Shown: one piece after another, positions 34,537 to 47,840 of the stretch | Position numbering within the stretch: the first letter of the stretch is position 1 | Layout: each line of letters begins with the position of its first letter | Assembly: GCF_030704535.1 (NCBI RefSeq) | Contig: NC_081822.1 | Location: 4,517,001-4,581,000, forward strand | Length of the DNA: 64,000 nucleotides | Reading direction: 5' to 3' | From: Vitis vinifera | Lineage: Eukaryota > Streptophyta > Magnoliopsida > Vitales > Vitaceae | Notes under the pieces: generated by a model | What the model saw: the letters and a program-made list of their open reading frames with translations, nothing else | Database searches by the model: none | What the model was told of the DNA's origin: nothing | Made by a program: the position numbers and the translations under genes

Positions 34537-36934
34537 TTAGCACTAAGGACCAATTCCAAAACAATTCGTTCTTATTTAAGTGTTGTTTATTTCTTCAAAT
34601 GCTCTATTTTCTCCTTAGAACCCTATGAGCAAGTCTTGTTACTGCAATTTGGACAATCCTGAAGTTAAAGAGGCAGGAAGTGGATTTTAAAATAATAATA
34701 ATAAATAAATAAATAACTGTACGAAGACTTTGAATATTTCAATAAATTTTCTCTTTCGTATTTTAATTTTGGTTTCCTTATCAGTTAGTTTCCTATATTT
34801 ATATTCTTGTCCATGAATGGCGTAGTCCTGGTTTAAGGACAAGTTTTAATGACTATTTTCCAACAAATCCAACCAACCCTGATCTAATCTAGGTTCGGGA
34901 TTGAATTTAGGGTTGGACAGTTCAATGAGTAGATTGATGGAAACCACTATCCCAGTGGCCGTCGGTGTCATTGAGGAGGTGCTCCTCCTACATAACTTAG
35001 GATGTAACGTTCATGCATGATTCTCGCTCACGAATTGATGATAACTTAATGCCTGTTGTCTATATTAATACAAGTCGGGTCCAATGGCCTCATTTCCTTT
35101 TATATACTCAACAAACTGGAATTATTAATAAGTCAGAAACCCAGAATGGAATCATAAAGAATGACAGCACCGCCAGCGTGGCAAGGGGGGCGCCCCTGAA
35201 AAATTTGGGATGATGAGATCCAAGGTGAAAAGATTGAATTTTTTGTCATTTAACTAGACTTTATTTAACAACTACTACTATCACTTCAATGAGTTTAGGT
35301 GAAAGGATTTTAAAATATATCATGGATCTTACTATTTATTCTTTTTGAAGAAAAAAAAATGAAGGATTATAATATAATAATAACTTATAAACAAAGAGTT
35401 CCATTTTTTCATAATTATTATAAATGTTATTTGAATTTTTATAATTTTTTTTATTTTTCATTAGAATTCTTTAAATTCTACACAATCTATTTTCAATCAT
35501 TATACCATATGTTTAATAAAATTATCAAATTTCTCATTGAGTAGTTTAAAGTTTTATTTTCATAATCTCAATGTATATTTTTTTTCCCTTTTTATTGAAT
35601 GGTGGCTCTTCGGGCTCCTCGCGTGCCTCCAGCAATATGGATGGTTTTAGAAATGAACCCGAGGTTTATGCTTCTGCCAACACTTTAGTAGTGTGAAATG
35701 GCCTGCAAGGAATTCACGGAGTTTTGACTTGTGAAATACATCCTGATAGGGATGCTTTCACGACCCTTTTGATGTGAAGGCCCTTAAGTTAAAATTGATT
35801 AAAAAAATATGAACCGATTAGTTTCCCATGTGTCCACAGGATGCAGGCAAAAAAGAAAAGGCAAAAGGCATCAGAAATGGTTCCAATGATGACGCATCGA
35901 GTTGGTGGTGGTCGACTTCTAGGAATTTTGGTGATTGTGGTGTAGGAGGTGGCCTCACTTTTCAATACTACTGTTTAAAGAAATAAAATTCTCCGTAAGG
36001 GAAAAAGTGTGTGTGCATAGATTGATGTTACTATTACACTATAGTAACCAGTAACCACTAAGCAAACTTTTTTGTGACCTTCATAAAATTATATAAAGTA
36101 TTGGAAGCAGGCTTAAACAAGACAAGACAGAACAGCAATTGGGAGAGTCAGCATCAGGTATGTTATCTCTGTTTGTCAATTCCTCTTACTAATATTTTGT
36201 CAACTCTAAAAGTTCTGCTAGAGTAATAATCAAGAGTTTTATAGAGAATCTTCTACAGTTAATGAATTACTAAAGATTTCCTTCAGCTCATTTTTCATTT
36301 TGTGTATGTGTGTGAAAAATATACCTGTAACTTTTTCATTTTGCATAAGAATATAGTGCCTTCACAGAAAATAGACTAAGAAAACTATTTTTTAAAATTA
36401 AGTTTTTAGAAATGTTCTTAAAAATTGATTTTTGAAAACGTTGCTAAATTGACCCTGATATTTTCACAAAAATATAGTTATATTTGAGTCTTTCATTTGA
36501 GAAACTAAAAGGAACTAATGCTCATAGCTATAACTATAATATGTTGCCCTTGATGCTGCCGTACTTGTTCACATCTTCAGCAAAGGCTACTACCTTTCCA
36601 GAGGGTCAGGCCAAAAACGAGTGGAAATCCTACATTGTAAGTATAGTTCACATAGTTCCTCGCTTGAGAAAATTGTATCCTCCTTCTGTTGCTCTCTGTT
36701 TTGACTTGGATGTTTTGTTTGGTTCTTTAAAAAATATTAGGGAAAATAAAAAGATGTTAACTATATTTGGTTTCTAGAAAAATTGAGAAAAAAAATGCTA
36801 GGACAATAGGCATTGCCTTAAGTTTATACTTCCCACTTTATCATTGTTTTTCTTCTAGCATACAAGTTCTTTTTTGGGGAATCAACTTCTGTAATCAGTT
36901 GGTGTCTTTCTTGTCTCTTTTCCTTTCTTTTTGT
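34537..36934. other. intergenic, AT-rich
   Basis: No gene seen. A short ATA/AAT microsatellite lies at about 34691-34716, just after the UGT stop, where the 3' UTR and poly(A) signals should be. The small open frames at 36484-36777 and 36767-37006 have no recognisable motif. Confidence 0.5.
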
Positions 36935-37246
36935 TGTTGGAAATCAAGCCAGCATCCTCTGTTTACTTCCCTAATTAGTGTAATGTACAGCCTTTATTAT
37001 AATTGATTTAGGAGTAATTCTAGCAAGGTAGTTTATTCACTTTCCATGTAAGAGTAGTTTATTCACTTCCCATGTAAGAGTTTATTCACTTTCCATGTAA
37101 GGGAAATTCCATTCCGGAATTGTCTCATATCCGTAGGCTATTTATTTATGTTTTCATTCATTGTAAAGGTAGGTATCACAGAATGAATTGAGGTGTTCCT
37201 CCATATTTTGTTTTCAAATTCTTCATATTTTTCTTCAAATTCTTCA
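36935..37246 (+). repeat. 5' LTR of the young copia element
   Basis: 312 bp. Contains three close copies of a TTTATTCACTTNCCATGTAA motif at about 37030-37100, a possible promoter sub-repeat. Confidence 0.93.
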
Positions 37247-37328
37247 TGGTATCAGAGCAGGTTTAATCCTGTCTCATCGTCTTCATCTTTAGTCAGTTTT
37301 TTTTTACTCAATTCTATTCTTCTAATTT

Positions 37329-40300
37329 ATGCCTAAATACGGTCCAGCCTTTGGAATGGCTACCAACTCATCATCCTCTACTTCTGATATCATCATCTCA
37401 TCGTCTTCATCCTCTCATCAGATGGAGATGCTTCAGAAACTATTGTCTCCTCTTTTGTCAGTACAGTCACAAACTGGCTCATCTTTCAACCAGGTCATTG
37501 GTTCCGGAACCTTGGCTCACAAAGGTAATTTTTTGAGTGTCTTCACTGTTGGTAAGAAACGTAAAAAACCTTGGATAGTGGACTCAGGAGCATCTGATCA
37601 TATGACGGGAGATGCGACAATTTTTGATACATATAGCTCATGTCCAAATAATTTAACAGTCCGAATAGCAGATGGTTCACTATCAAAGGTTGCCGGAACA
37701 GGTTTAGTTGTGCTATCAAGGGATCTTACTCTCAACTCTGTTCTCCTTGTTCCTAACTTGGACTGTAATCTATTGTCAATTAGTAAACTCACTAAGGAAA
37801 AGAGGTGTATTACTAATTTTTCCTCCACTCACTGTGAATTTCAGGATTTGGATTCGGGGAAGACGATTGGCAATGCTGAGGAATGCTCTGGACTCTACAT
37901 CCTTAAGGAGCGCCACGATCCACAAGAACAACCTCAAATGACAGTTGGTAGTAATTCTTTTTCGGTTTCATGTCAAAATAACGATAGTGCAATTAGGTTG
38001 TGGCACTATCGCTTAGGTCATCCAAATGTTATGTATCTCAAGCATTTATTTCCTTCATTATTTAATAAAAATCCAAAATCCTTTGAGTGTGAAATCTGTC
38101 AATTATCAAAGCAAGTCCGGTCTCATTTTCCCATTCAACCCTATAAAGAGTCTAGTCCATTCTCAATGATTCATAGCGATATCTGGGGTCCGTCAAGAAT
38201 AAAAAATGTAACTAGTACTAGGTGGTTTGTCTCATTCATAGATGATCACACTAGATTAACTTGGGTATTCCTCATGAAAGAAAAATCTGAAACGAGTCAA
38301 ATTTTCAAAAATATGATTCAGACCCAATTCCAGTCAAAAATACAAATTCTAAAGTCTGATAATGCTAGGGATTATTTCAACTCCATTCTAGGAGAATTTC
38401 TAGCACAAGAAGGGATAGTTCACTTAAGTTCATGTGTTGATACCCCACAACAAAACGGAATCGCTGAAAGGAAAAATAGGCATTTGTTAGAGGTGGCTAG
38501 ATCACTAATGTTCTCCATGAATGTTCCAAAATTATTCTGGGGGCAAGCTGTCCTTACGGCAGCCTACCTCATCAATAGGATGTCGTCTAGGGTACTAAAA
38601 TTCCAAACACCTTGTCAAACACTCCTAAAATCCTTTCCGACTACTCGTCTCATCTCCACCGTCCCACCCAAAATTTTCGGGTGCTCTGTCTTTGTTCATA
38701 TCAATCAACAACATAGAAGTAAACTTGATCCTAGGTCACTCAAGTGCATCTTTCTTGGGTATTCTTCAAATCAAAAAGGGTATAAGTGTTACTCTCCGGT
38801 CACTAGAAAATTCTACAATTCAATGGATGTCACCTTTTTTGAAACCCAACCTTACTATCCCAAAAACGATATTCAGGGGGAGAATTCAACTCAGGAATAT
38901 CAATTTTGGGATCTTGAGTCATTCAGTGAGTCACCCATCACCACTGAAAATCACATTCCTCCAGAGTCATTTAATCAACCCGAGTCCATTGTTGACTTGT
39001 GGGATAAGGAGCACATCCAAGAGGAAACGGAGGAAAGAACACTTTCTCAACAAACCCATGAGGCAGAACCGGGTCCTAATCCAAGCAAACTTCCAGGTAA
39101 CAACGTTCCTGATGGTACTGTTGATTCCGAGTTAGAAAATGATATTCTTAATATGCCCATAGCTTGGAGGAAAGGAGTTAGATCATGCACTCAGCATCCC
39201 ATTGGAAATTTTATTTCTTATGATAAGCTATCACCTACGTTTCGTGCATTCACTTCTAGCATCACAGAGATACAAGTTCCTCAGAATATTCAGGAAGCTT
39301 TCAAGTATCCTAAGTGGAAGGCGGCAGTCGATGAGGAAGTTCGGGCGCTGGAAAAGAATGGTACGTGGGAAATTACTGACCTCCCAAGAGGTAAGAAACC
39401 AGTTGGGTGTAAGTGGATTTTCACAGTAAAGTACAAGGCAGATGGTAATGTGGACAGGTATAAGGCTCGGTTGGTTGCCAAAGGATTCACCCAATCTTAT
39501 GGCATTGACTATCAAGAAACTTTTGCTCCAGTTGCCAAACTCAATACTGTTCGTGTACTTTTATCCTTGGCAGCTAATCTCGATTGGTCGCTTCACCAAC
39601 TTGATGTGAAGAATGCCTTCCTCAATGGTGACTTAGAGGAAGAAGTTTACATGGACATTCCTGCTGGACTTGAGACGACATCAAATTTCAACAAGGTTTG
39701 CAAACTCCGAAAATCCTTGTATGGTCTCAAACAATCTCCCAGGGCCTGATTTGAACGGTTCACTAAGGTAGTGAAAGAGTACGGATTCGTTCAATGTCAA
39801 TCCGATCACACATTATTTGTGAAACACTTCCCAGAAGGGAAACTGGCAATTATCATTGTATATGTGGACGACATAATTTTGACAGGTGATCATGAAGAGA
39901 AAATTGACTTACTTAAAAAATTACTGACAAAGGAATTTGAGATCAAGGATCTTGGAAACCTCAAGTACTTTCTCGGAATGGAGATTGCTAGGTCAAAGAA
40001 AGGTATAGCAGTCTCACAACGCAAATACGTTCTGGACTTATTGAATGAAACAGGAATGCTAGGATGCAAGCCGGCAGAAACACCTATGGATACAACTGTC
40101 AAACTGGAAGAAAGTGATGGAAGTGCGTCAGTTGATAAAGGAAGATATCAACGTCTTGTGGGGAAACTCATCTATCTTTCTCATACAAGGCCAGACATTG
40201 GCTTCTCCGTTAGTGTGGTAAGTCAATTCATGAATAATCCAACCGAAAAACACATGACTGCTGTGATCAGAATATTGAGATACCTCAAGATGACACCGGG

Positions 40301-40817
40301 AAAGGGTCTCTTCTTTCAAAGAACAACAAATAAAGAGATTGAGATTTTTTCAGATGCAGATTGGGCAGGTTCAGTGACTGATCGGAGATCAACTTCAGGC
40401 TATTGTTCATTTGTCTGGAGGAACTTGGTTACATGGCGAAGCAAGAAACAGTCAGTGGTAGCCCGTAGCAGTGCTGAGGTAGAATTTCGTGCTATGGCAC
40501 AAGGTATCTGCGAGGGAATCTGGTTGAACAGGTTGTTAGAAGAATTACGGGTTCCATTGAAGCATCCCATGGTGTTATACTGCGACAATCAAGCTGCCAT
40601 CAATATCGCTAAGAATCCGGTTCATCATGATCGAACTAAGCACGTGGAGATAGATCGACACTTTATCAAGGAAAAGATTGAAGAAGGAGTTTTCAAAGTC
40701 AGCTACACTCCGACAAACTGTCAAACGGCTGACATTCTCACAAAAGCTCTTGCTCGAGTTAACTTTGAAGATCTGAAAGAAAAACTTGGAATGATCAACA
40801 TCTACAACGCGGCTTGA
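37329..40817 (+). pseudogene. copia pol polyprotein, one internal stop codon
   Basis: The frame is continuous from 37329 to 40817 except for one TGA at 39747-39749, in the segment SPRA-stop-FERF where related elements have Trp. Domains in order: a Ser-rich remnant, protease ([15 protein letters not shown], near 37570), integrase zinc finger and core with HSDIWGP, FIDDHTR and the [15 protein letters not shown] motif, reverse transcriptase split by the stop so that YVDDIIL lies after it (39862), then RNase H (SDADWAGS, RSSAEVEF, LYCDNQAAI). gag and its zinc knuckle are missing. With gag absent and reverse transcriptase cut, the element cannot move alone. It could be copied by proteins from relatives. 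Confidence 0.93.
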
Positions 40818-40824
40818 GGGGGAG

Positions 40825-41136
40825 TGTTGGAAATCAAGCCAGCATCCTCTGTTTACTTCCCTAATTAGTGTAATGTACAACCTTTATTATAATTGATTTA
40901 GGAGTAATTCTAGCAAGGTAGTTTATTCACTTTCCATGTAAGAGTAGTTTATTCACTTCCCATGTAAGAGTTTATTCACTTTCCATGTAAGGGAAATTCC
41001 ATTCCGGAATTGTCTCATATCCGTAGGCTATTTATTTATGCTTTCATTCATTGTAAAAGTAGGTATCACAGAATGAATTGAGGTGTTCCTCCATATTTTG
41101 TTTTCAAATTCTTCATATTTTTCTTCAAATTCTTCA
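40825..41136 (+). repeat. 3' LTR of the young copia element
   Basis: 312 bp, differing from the 5' LTR at three positions: A for G in TGTACAACC, C for T in TATGCTTTC and A for G in GTAAAAGTAGG. Confidence 0.93.
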
Positions 41137-41476
41137 GTCTTTGATATTGTTCTGACTATTTTTAGAGATCGGAGCAAATGTTAACTCATGATCTGGGTAA
41201 TGAGAAACCTGCAGATTGATATTGAGGCATGAGTCTTTCATGCTCCATTCTATATGTATATATATTTCTTGTAGATAACATTATTTATAGAGGGATCAGA
41301 TCATGTCTTTAATCACTTTATAGATAAGTTATGATCTTGCTAAGGGCAGAAATTGTTTTTCTAACTATTCTTTTTTAAGTGTGCCTTTTCATATTATTGT
41401 TGTTATTATTATTATTAATATAAAATTCATATATGGAATTTTAAAAATAATAATAATAAAAAAGCTTAGTAGTATG

Positions 41477-44400
41477 TGTAGACCCTCAATTTTGTCCCTT
41501 TAGCACATGTCTTTAAAATTCATTTTCAATGCTCCACAATAGTTCCTTGGTGGCCCATGACTACTCATACCACTTACCTTTTTCTGAGTCACCTCGGAGA
41601 TTTTGGTTGAGGGATTATTTGATCCCTTATTGTGACCCTTGGCAGCCCTAACTTAGACTTAGGCTTTTCTTGTTTTTTTAGGATAGCTTTTAGATACACT
41701 TGGCCCATTAGGCACTACCCTAGGCCCACTTAGTCTCACCTTAGGCCCGTTTAGGCACACTAGGCCTACGAAGACTTTTATTTTATTTTATTTTATTTTA
41801 TTTATTTATTTATTTATTTTGTTTTTAATTTTAATTTTATGATTATCATTCACTTTTTATTGGTTATCTTCCTCTTTATATTATTTTCCTTAACTTATTT
41901 ATTTATTTATTATTTTTACCATTTTTTAATTTATTTACTTATTTATCTATACATGCAATTATTTAACTTCAAAAATTTCATGTTTTTGCAAGGAAACTTA
42001 CCATTGGAGTTTAAGGAAGATGGGACTCTCCTTGGAAGGTTTTGGAGGGGAATTTGAAATTAGGAAGATTGCTTTTGATTGGAGGATTTAAAAAAAGAAG
42101 AGAAGAAGAAAGGAATGAGGAGAATTTTCCTTTTTGGAAACAAATTTAGGTCTTGAGGGGTGATATATATAGGTGAGAAAAGGAAAAGAATAGAGATTTT
42201 TCTTGGGGGGCAGAGCACACGGAATTTTGGAAAAAAGCAAGGGACTTCGAACGGAGATCGGGCTGTCATTTAATCATCAAGAGAGGATTTTCTCTTTCAC
42301 TTCAAAGGTTAGTTTTCTATATAGTACTTTTATTTAGCCTAGATTTTTTTTTTTTTTTTTTGGAAATTTTAGTTTTTGATTAATTCTTTGTGTTAAAGTT
42401 TATATTTTTTTTCTTTTTAAATCCCTAATTAGTTTAATTCTAATCTATCTTTTAGTTTAAGTTTGTTAATGATTTTAATTCTTAAGTTTAAATAATCATA
42501 TTGAATAAAGTTTGTATTTTTAATCCCAATTAGTTTGATTTCAATTCGTTTTTAATTTAAATGCATTAGTTGATCTTAATTCTTTGTTTTAAATAATCAC
42601 GTTAAATAAAGTTTGTATTTTTAATCCCGATTAGTTTGATTTTAATTTGTTTTTTAGTTTAAATGTATTTTGTTGATCTTAATTCTTGACTTTAAATAAT
42701 CACGTTAAATAAAGTTTATGTTTTTAATCTCAATTAGTTTGATTCCAATTCGTTTTTAGTTTAAATACATTTTATTGATCTTAATTCTTAAGTTTAAATA
42801 ATCATATCGAATAAAGTTTGTATTTTTAATCCCAATTAGTTTGATTTTAACTTGTTTTTTTGTTTAAATGTATTTTGTTGATTTTAATTCTTAAGTTTAA
42901 ATAATTATGTTAGATAAAGTTCATGTTTTTAATCCCAAAATAGTTTATTTTTAATTTATTTGTTAGTTTAAATATGTATGTGATTTTAATTTATTAGTTT
43001 AAATAATCATGTTAGATAAAGTTTATATTTTTTTAATTCTAAATTAGTTCAGTTTTAACCTATCTTTTAGTTTAAGTATATTTGTGATTTTAATTCATTA
43101 GTTTAAATAATCTTGTTAGATAAAGTTCATATTTGAAATTCCGATTTAGTTTAGCTTTTATTTATTTTTAATTTGGATGTGTTTGTAATTGTAATTTAGT
43201 AGTTTAATTAATCTTATTAAATAAAGTTCATGTTTTTAATTACAATTTAATTTAGTTTTAATTTGTTCTTCACTTGTATGTGTTTGTGATTTGAATACAT
43301 TAATTTAATTAATCCCGTTAGATAAAGTTTAATCTTGATTTAATTTATTTTTTTTAGTCTAGGGGCATTTATGTGTTTAGTTAATCTTATGTTAATTATG
43401 GATTGTTATTCTCAATTTATGCGCTTCTTGAATCCTTGTTGCTAATTCTTGATGGATATTTCATTAGCTTATTTGATCTAAATATTAATAATTTATTGCT
43501 TTGATAGTTTCCTTTTTGTTCAAAGGCCATTGGAAAATCATGAAGATTGGCCTCTACCATCACCATTATCATTTTTGTTAATTACTAAAAAAAATTTTAC
43601 TTTGAGGTTTCATTTTTGTTTTGTTGGGTATTTTATTTCTTATATTTTATTTTTTCCAAATTAATTCCTTTTATTTTAAAATAAAATACTTTTCTCAAAA
43701 AAAATCATTTTAAAAATCTATTTCAAAAACTCATTTAGAGTCCTCAGGATCAAAATCTCTTTTTTTTATTATTTAAAAATAATATGCAACCATATCTTGT
43801 TCGGTTTGCATCATTCTCGGTTTTCAACAAAAATTTTGGTTTTGAACAAAAACACGAATCAAAGCTTGTGGTCCCAAATAATGGGATGATTCTGGGCTAA
43901 ATTCGTGTAATCAATTGGGGGATTGGTGAAACCCCTACATAAGAAAATCTTTTCAAAAATTATTTTTGTTGCCATTTTTGTCACTTGTTAAAATTATGTC
44001 TATCTTTTTTAGGAATTGTATATAAGATGTGTGTGATAATTAATGTTTTCATATACTTTGATAATTTTTGTTATGCTAATTAGATAACAAGCATGCTAGG
44101 GTTTCTTTATTTTATTATTATCTAATCCCTCATGTCTTATGGGAGCGCATTGCAAGTTATTTATGCTATCCAGGTACGCCCCCCCTATCGCCTACTTTCT
44201 AAATTTTGTAAACAATCGTGTCACTATGAAGTATGCATATGTTTGATAATCCTTAGGTGTTTAGATGTATGTTTGATTCACTATGATTAAATACATGTTG
44301 TGTGTTATACTTCTATACTAACTCTGATGTTTTATGATAGCGCTTGAGAAGCGGTCCAGGTACGCATCCTAACCTTTCTTTTATGGCAATTTGATCTTGT

Positions 44401-44769
44401 TTAGCATGCAAATTTTTTGAAATCACCTAGCCTACTTGGGTATCCATAATTAACCGATTAATTGTCATATTCCCCTTAACTTAATTAGTAGAGACCTCTT
44501 TAGGGCTTAGAGGGGTGCTACCTCCTAGAGGTACCTTCCCAATAAGTAACCTGATCCCTGGACCAAGACTTGGGTTTTCAAAGACACGCTTTTCCAAAAA
44601 TTATGGAGTCATTTTTTAGGGTTTTATTTCTTGTTTTATTTTCCCTTCAAAAACAAAATAAAATAAGTGGCGGCTCCAACTTTTTTTAAAAAAATCAAAT
44701 TTTCACAAATAAATAAAAAGCGAGTCTCGCCGATCGAGTGGGTATACACGTGAAAAATGCGGGTCCACA
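41477..44769. mobile_element. long solo LTR (3.3 kb) with 5-bp target duplication
   Basis: Begins TGTAGACCCTC, ends GGGTCCACA, and is flanked on both sides by GTATG (41472-41476 and 44770-44774). There is no protein-coding potential, and the terminal region does not recur inside it, so it is best read as a solo LTR and not a full element. Its last 350 bases (the part with GTGGCGGCTCCAAC and ending ATGCGGGTCCACA) are matched in inverse orientation at 51606-51900, the edge of a related solo LTR. Which superfamily it comes from is not visible. Confidence 0.8.
42350..43390. repeat. tandem repeat of about 102 bp inside the long solo LTR
   Basis: A motif like AATAAAGTTTGTATTTTTAA recurs at about 42504, 42605, 42708, 42811, 42913, 43014, 43118, 43220 and 43320, with a diverged copy near 42395. 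Spacing is 101-104 bases. Each unit also has an AATCCCAATTAGTTTGATTT-like part. Divergence grows towards the right. Confidence 0.85.
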
Positions 44770-44774
44770 GTATG

Positions 44775-45399
44775 GGATGTAAAAAATTTTACCACGACAA
44801 TATTTACACTATTTGCATTATGTTCTATTAATCAACTAGGTTGATGTAAAGAAATATTATTGGTTTTCTCAGTCATGAGACTACAAGTGTGTCTACAATG
44901 ATAATGCGTAGTAATCATTTACTAATAAGTGATTAACATGTATCTAGATCATTTTAAAACTAATTAAGTTAATATAATTACTAAAACAATGGAGCTATCA
45001 CCTAATTATCAAAATGTTGAATTTTAATATAAATACTCATTTTATATTAAAATATTATCATATTACCATATTTATTGTTATGTCGAATTTAAATATTTAA
45101 TATGTTTTACAGATTTTATATCATTTTTATTTTTATACCATTCTATTTTTTATCTCAATATTTATCTCTTATTTATTTTATATAAACCCAAAATTGTTGA
45201 GAATGGATGAAGAAGTAAAAGGAGAAGAGATTCTAAGGTCATAACCGGTTCTTCCTTTCACCGGTCAAGTTGATTTTTTATTTTTTTTTTGAATTTAAAA
45301 TGGATGGCCAAGATGTAATCTTGGACATCCAATGGCAAAAAAAAAAGGGTACGGTACCGACGTAGGTTTCGAATTTTCCATATGGAAGAATGCAGTTGG
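44775..45399. other. intergenic, AT-rich
   Basis: No gene or recognisable repeat between the long solo LTR and the region downstream of the minus-strand UGT gene. Confidence 0.5.
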
Positions 45400-45839
45400 A
45401 GTAGGACCAAGCGGGACTGGCGGACCGATGGCAACATGAATGGGCCTGGAAAAGGGCATACTGGTGAGCTGGTGCTGATCAGCGTCCTCGTGACTGTTCA
45501 CTATCCTACTGAATGGTCTCATCGCACACGTGAACTTCTTCGGTCGTTATTATATATATATATATTTATATATTTTTTGAAATAATGCTTGACGTTGATC
45601 CATTTTATTTTATTTATTTTTAAAAGTTTTATTTTAAATTTTCACGTCTGATTTAATAAATTTGATTAATGATGGTTCATAAAAATTAAACATGCGTGAG
45701 AAAGTTGGGAAGAATTGTTTCGCCTAAAAATTTAAAATTTAAACAATTAAAAACGATGAAGAAAATTAAGAAACTGGAATAAAAAGTGAGGAGAAAATAA
45801 ACTACGTAACTTGAAGGTAAAAAGTGATAACATGCCAGC
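45400..45839. repeat. 3' flank of the UGT gene, duplicated at 50750-51290
   Basis: This stretch directly after the UGT stop (in the gene's direction) shares ordered blocks with 50750-51290: CCGATGGCAACATG / CGATGGCAACATG, GGGCCTGGAAA, ACGTTGATC / ACGTTGACC, then a common AT-rich tail with AAATTAAGAAA. Orientation is the same. Confidence 0.6.
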
Positions 45840-47374
45840 CTACAGAAGCAGTTGTTTGATCATTCTGTCCAAGTTGAAGAACGAGGAACCACTTGGAGCA
45901 GTGGTGGCCTCATGCGCAATCTTCTTCCACTCCATGGTCTTCTTCTTCATCTCCTCGCCTTTCTCTCCCTCCATCAATTCTCTCACAAGCCTCTCAACAT
46001 CATCTCTCTTAACGTCACCGTCTATCTCCATACCTATGCCCCATTCTGTGCAACAGTAGCGGCAGTTGGTTTGCTGCTCTGCGAAAAAGGGCCAACAAAT
46101 CATTGCCACTCCGCAACACACACTTTCGAGGATGGAATTCCATCCGTTGTGGGTTAAAAACCCGCCTACCGCTGGGTGGCCCAGAACTTGCTCTTGAGAG
46201 CACCAACTTGCGAGTAGACCCCTATCTTTGGTCTCTGTCAGGAATTCGGGCGGAAGAATGGCCGAAGCACCAGACACCAGATCTGGCCTAATTATCCATA
46301 AGAATTTTTGTTTGCTATTTGAAAGTCCCCAAGCAAACTCGATCAGATGCTCCGGCTTCATGACTGTGATGCTACCAAAATTCACGTAGACCACCGTGTT
46401 GGGTCCTTTGGAGTCGAGCCATTGGAGACACTCCTCATCTTCCTTCCACAGATTTGATCCAATCGACTTCAAATCTTTATCCTGGATCTGATTCATGAGT
46501 AGCGATATAGGGCCGATGGTGTAAATAGGAGGATACATGGTCGAAATTGCATCCAACACCTCGTGCTCTAAAGCGTCAAACGTATTGAAAATGATGGCAG
46601 AAGCCTTGCGAGCTCTTTCAATCTCACCCATGGCAAAGCCCAACATAACATCATCTGGATCGGTAGTCCGAACGAAGCTTGGCATGTCCTTCAAACGGAT
46701 ACCTTTCATGCCCGGTATCCAATCAATAACCGTATCCAAGTACCCATTTGTTAGGTAACTTGCATCTATTTGTCAAAAAAAAAAGAAAAAACATGATATT
46801 TAAAGTAAGCACCACCAAATTTGGATTTTGAAAATATTGTATGCGCAAAGTGGGGTTCTGACATCTGATCTATACCTTTGAGTGGTATAAAACCCTTGTT
46901 GACGAGAGTGCGATAGTGCGCATAGCCCATGAAGCCACAAGCGCTAGCCGTCCAAAAGAGAAGGCCGGGAATGCCCAGTTCTTGAGCTGCGTCCAGAGTG
47001 GAGGTCAATGAACTGTCAGAAACTATGCAAGTGACGGGAGGACCGTTGTGGTTGAGTTTGGAGAGAAGGCATCGAAACGGAGGCAATAAGTTATTTTTGG
47101 TGGAGACGCAGAGGGAAGGGATGTCTTGGGTTGCGTTGACATCGGACGGTTGGAGACCATCGGGAATGGTTTCGAACTGAAAGGAGGGGAGACCGTCGAG
47201 GGAGTTGGGACCCCGGGCCTTGAGCAAGCGTCTGTGGTTGAACTCTGTGTTGACGAAGGTAATATGAAAGCCTCTGAAATGGAGGAGCTTTGCTAGGTTT
47301 AGCATTGGCTTGATGTGGCCCTGAGCAGGGAATGGAATACAAACTGCATGAGGCTTCTTCTCCACGGAACCCAT
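45840..47374 (-). CDS. UDP-glycosyltransferase, UGT85 family, intact, altered PSPG box
   Basis: Exon 1 is 47374-46876 and exon 2 is 46765-45840, with a short 110-bp intron at the same place and phase as the other UGT here; 474 residues. I prefer the second ATG (47374, [11 protein letters not shown]), standard for UGT85, over the one two codons earlier. [11 protein letters not shown] carries His20, and TCIVSD gives the catalytic-dyad Asp. The PSPG box starts [20 protein letters not shown] and ends WPFFAEQ, but reads [10 protein letters not shown] where the usual form is [10 protein letters not shown], so two normally conserved positions (second Gly-type and Pro) differ. Both exons are open. 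It should be cytosolic and glucosylate a small acceptor, unless the PSPG change harms it. Confidence 0.92.
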
Positions 47375-47840
47375 TTTCACACTCGCTCTCTCGCTCTCTC
47401 AAGCTTCAATTGGCATGCTTGGGTTCTCACCCTTTCTATCAATATATTTAATATTTCAAAAAACTTTTGTTGGTGGCTATCGGAATAATTGAGAAATTTT
47501 TTTGAAGAATATTATGATGGGCTCAAGTGACAAAACAAGATAAAAGTTTTATAGAAAGGATAAAAAGAAACGTGGATTGACAAAAAAAAAAAAAAAAGAG
47601 AGAGAGAATTTATAAGATATAATCTATCCGCGTCTAGCTTATAATTCTAAATATTGGACCTAAAATAAATTTTTTATTTCGTTTTATGTACGTCACTCGA
47701 CTGATTCAATGTCAGCTAAATAATGCAGGCTGTCAAAGCTGAAGTTATGGAATGTGGGCCCTGTGCAGCCACAACCTCAATTACTTCTCATCGTACAAGT
47801 AGAAACCCATTTCAGAAACAAGCAAGACTGCTGAAAAAAC

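Larger units (their letters stand above)
36935..41136 (+). mobile_element. young Ty1/copia LTR retrotransposon lacking gag
   Basis: Two 312-bp LTRs (36935-37246 and 40825-41136) begin TGTTGGAAATC and end TTCTTCA; I count three differences between them. A primer site for initiator tRNA-Met (TGGTATCAGAGC) follows the first LTR directly, and a purine tract (TTGAGGGGGAG) precedes the second. The coding region starts only about 80 bases after the primer site and lacks a gag domain. The flanking 5-mers (TTTGT and GTCTT) do not match, so no target duplication is visible. Confidence 0.94.

Noticed and set aside
37247..37262. Possible tRNA-related sequence
   Set aside because: It is the tRNA-Met primer-binding site of the copia element, not a tRNA gene. 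The same holds for 61721-61733 and 11192-11205.
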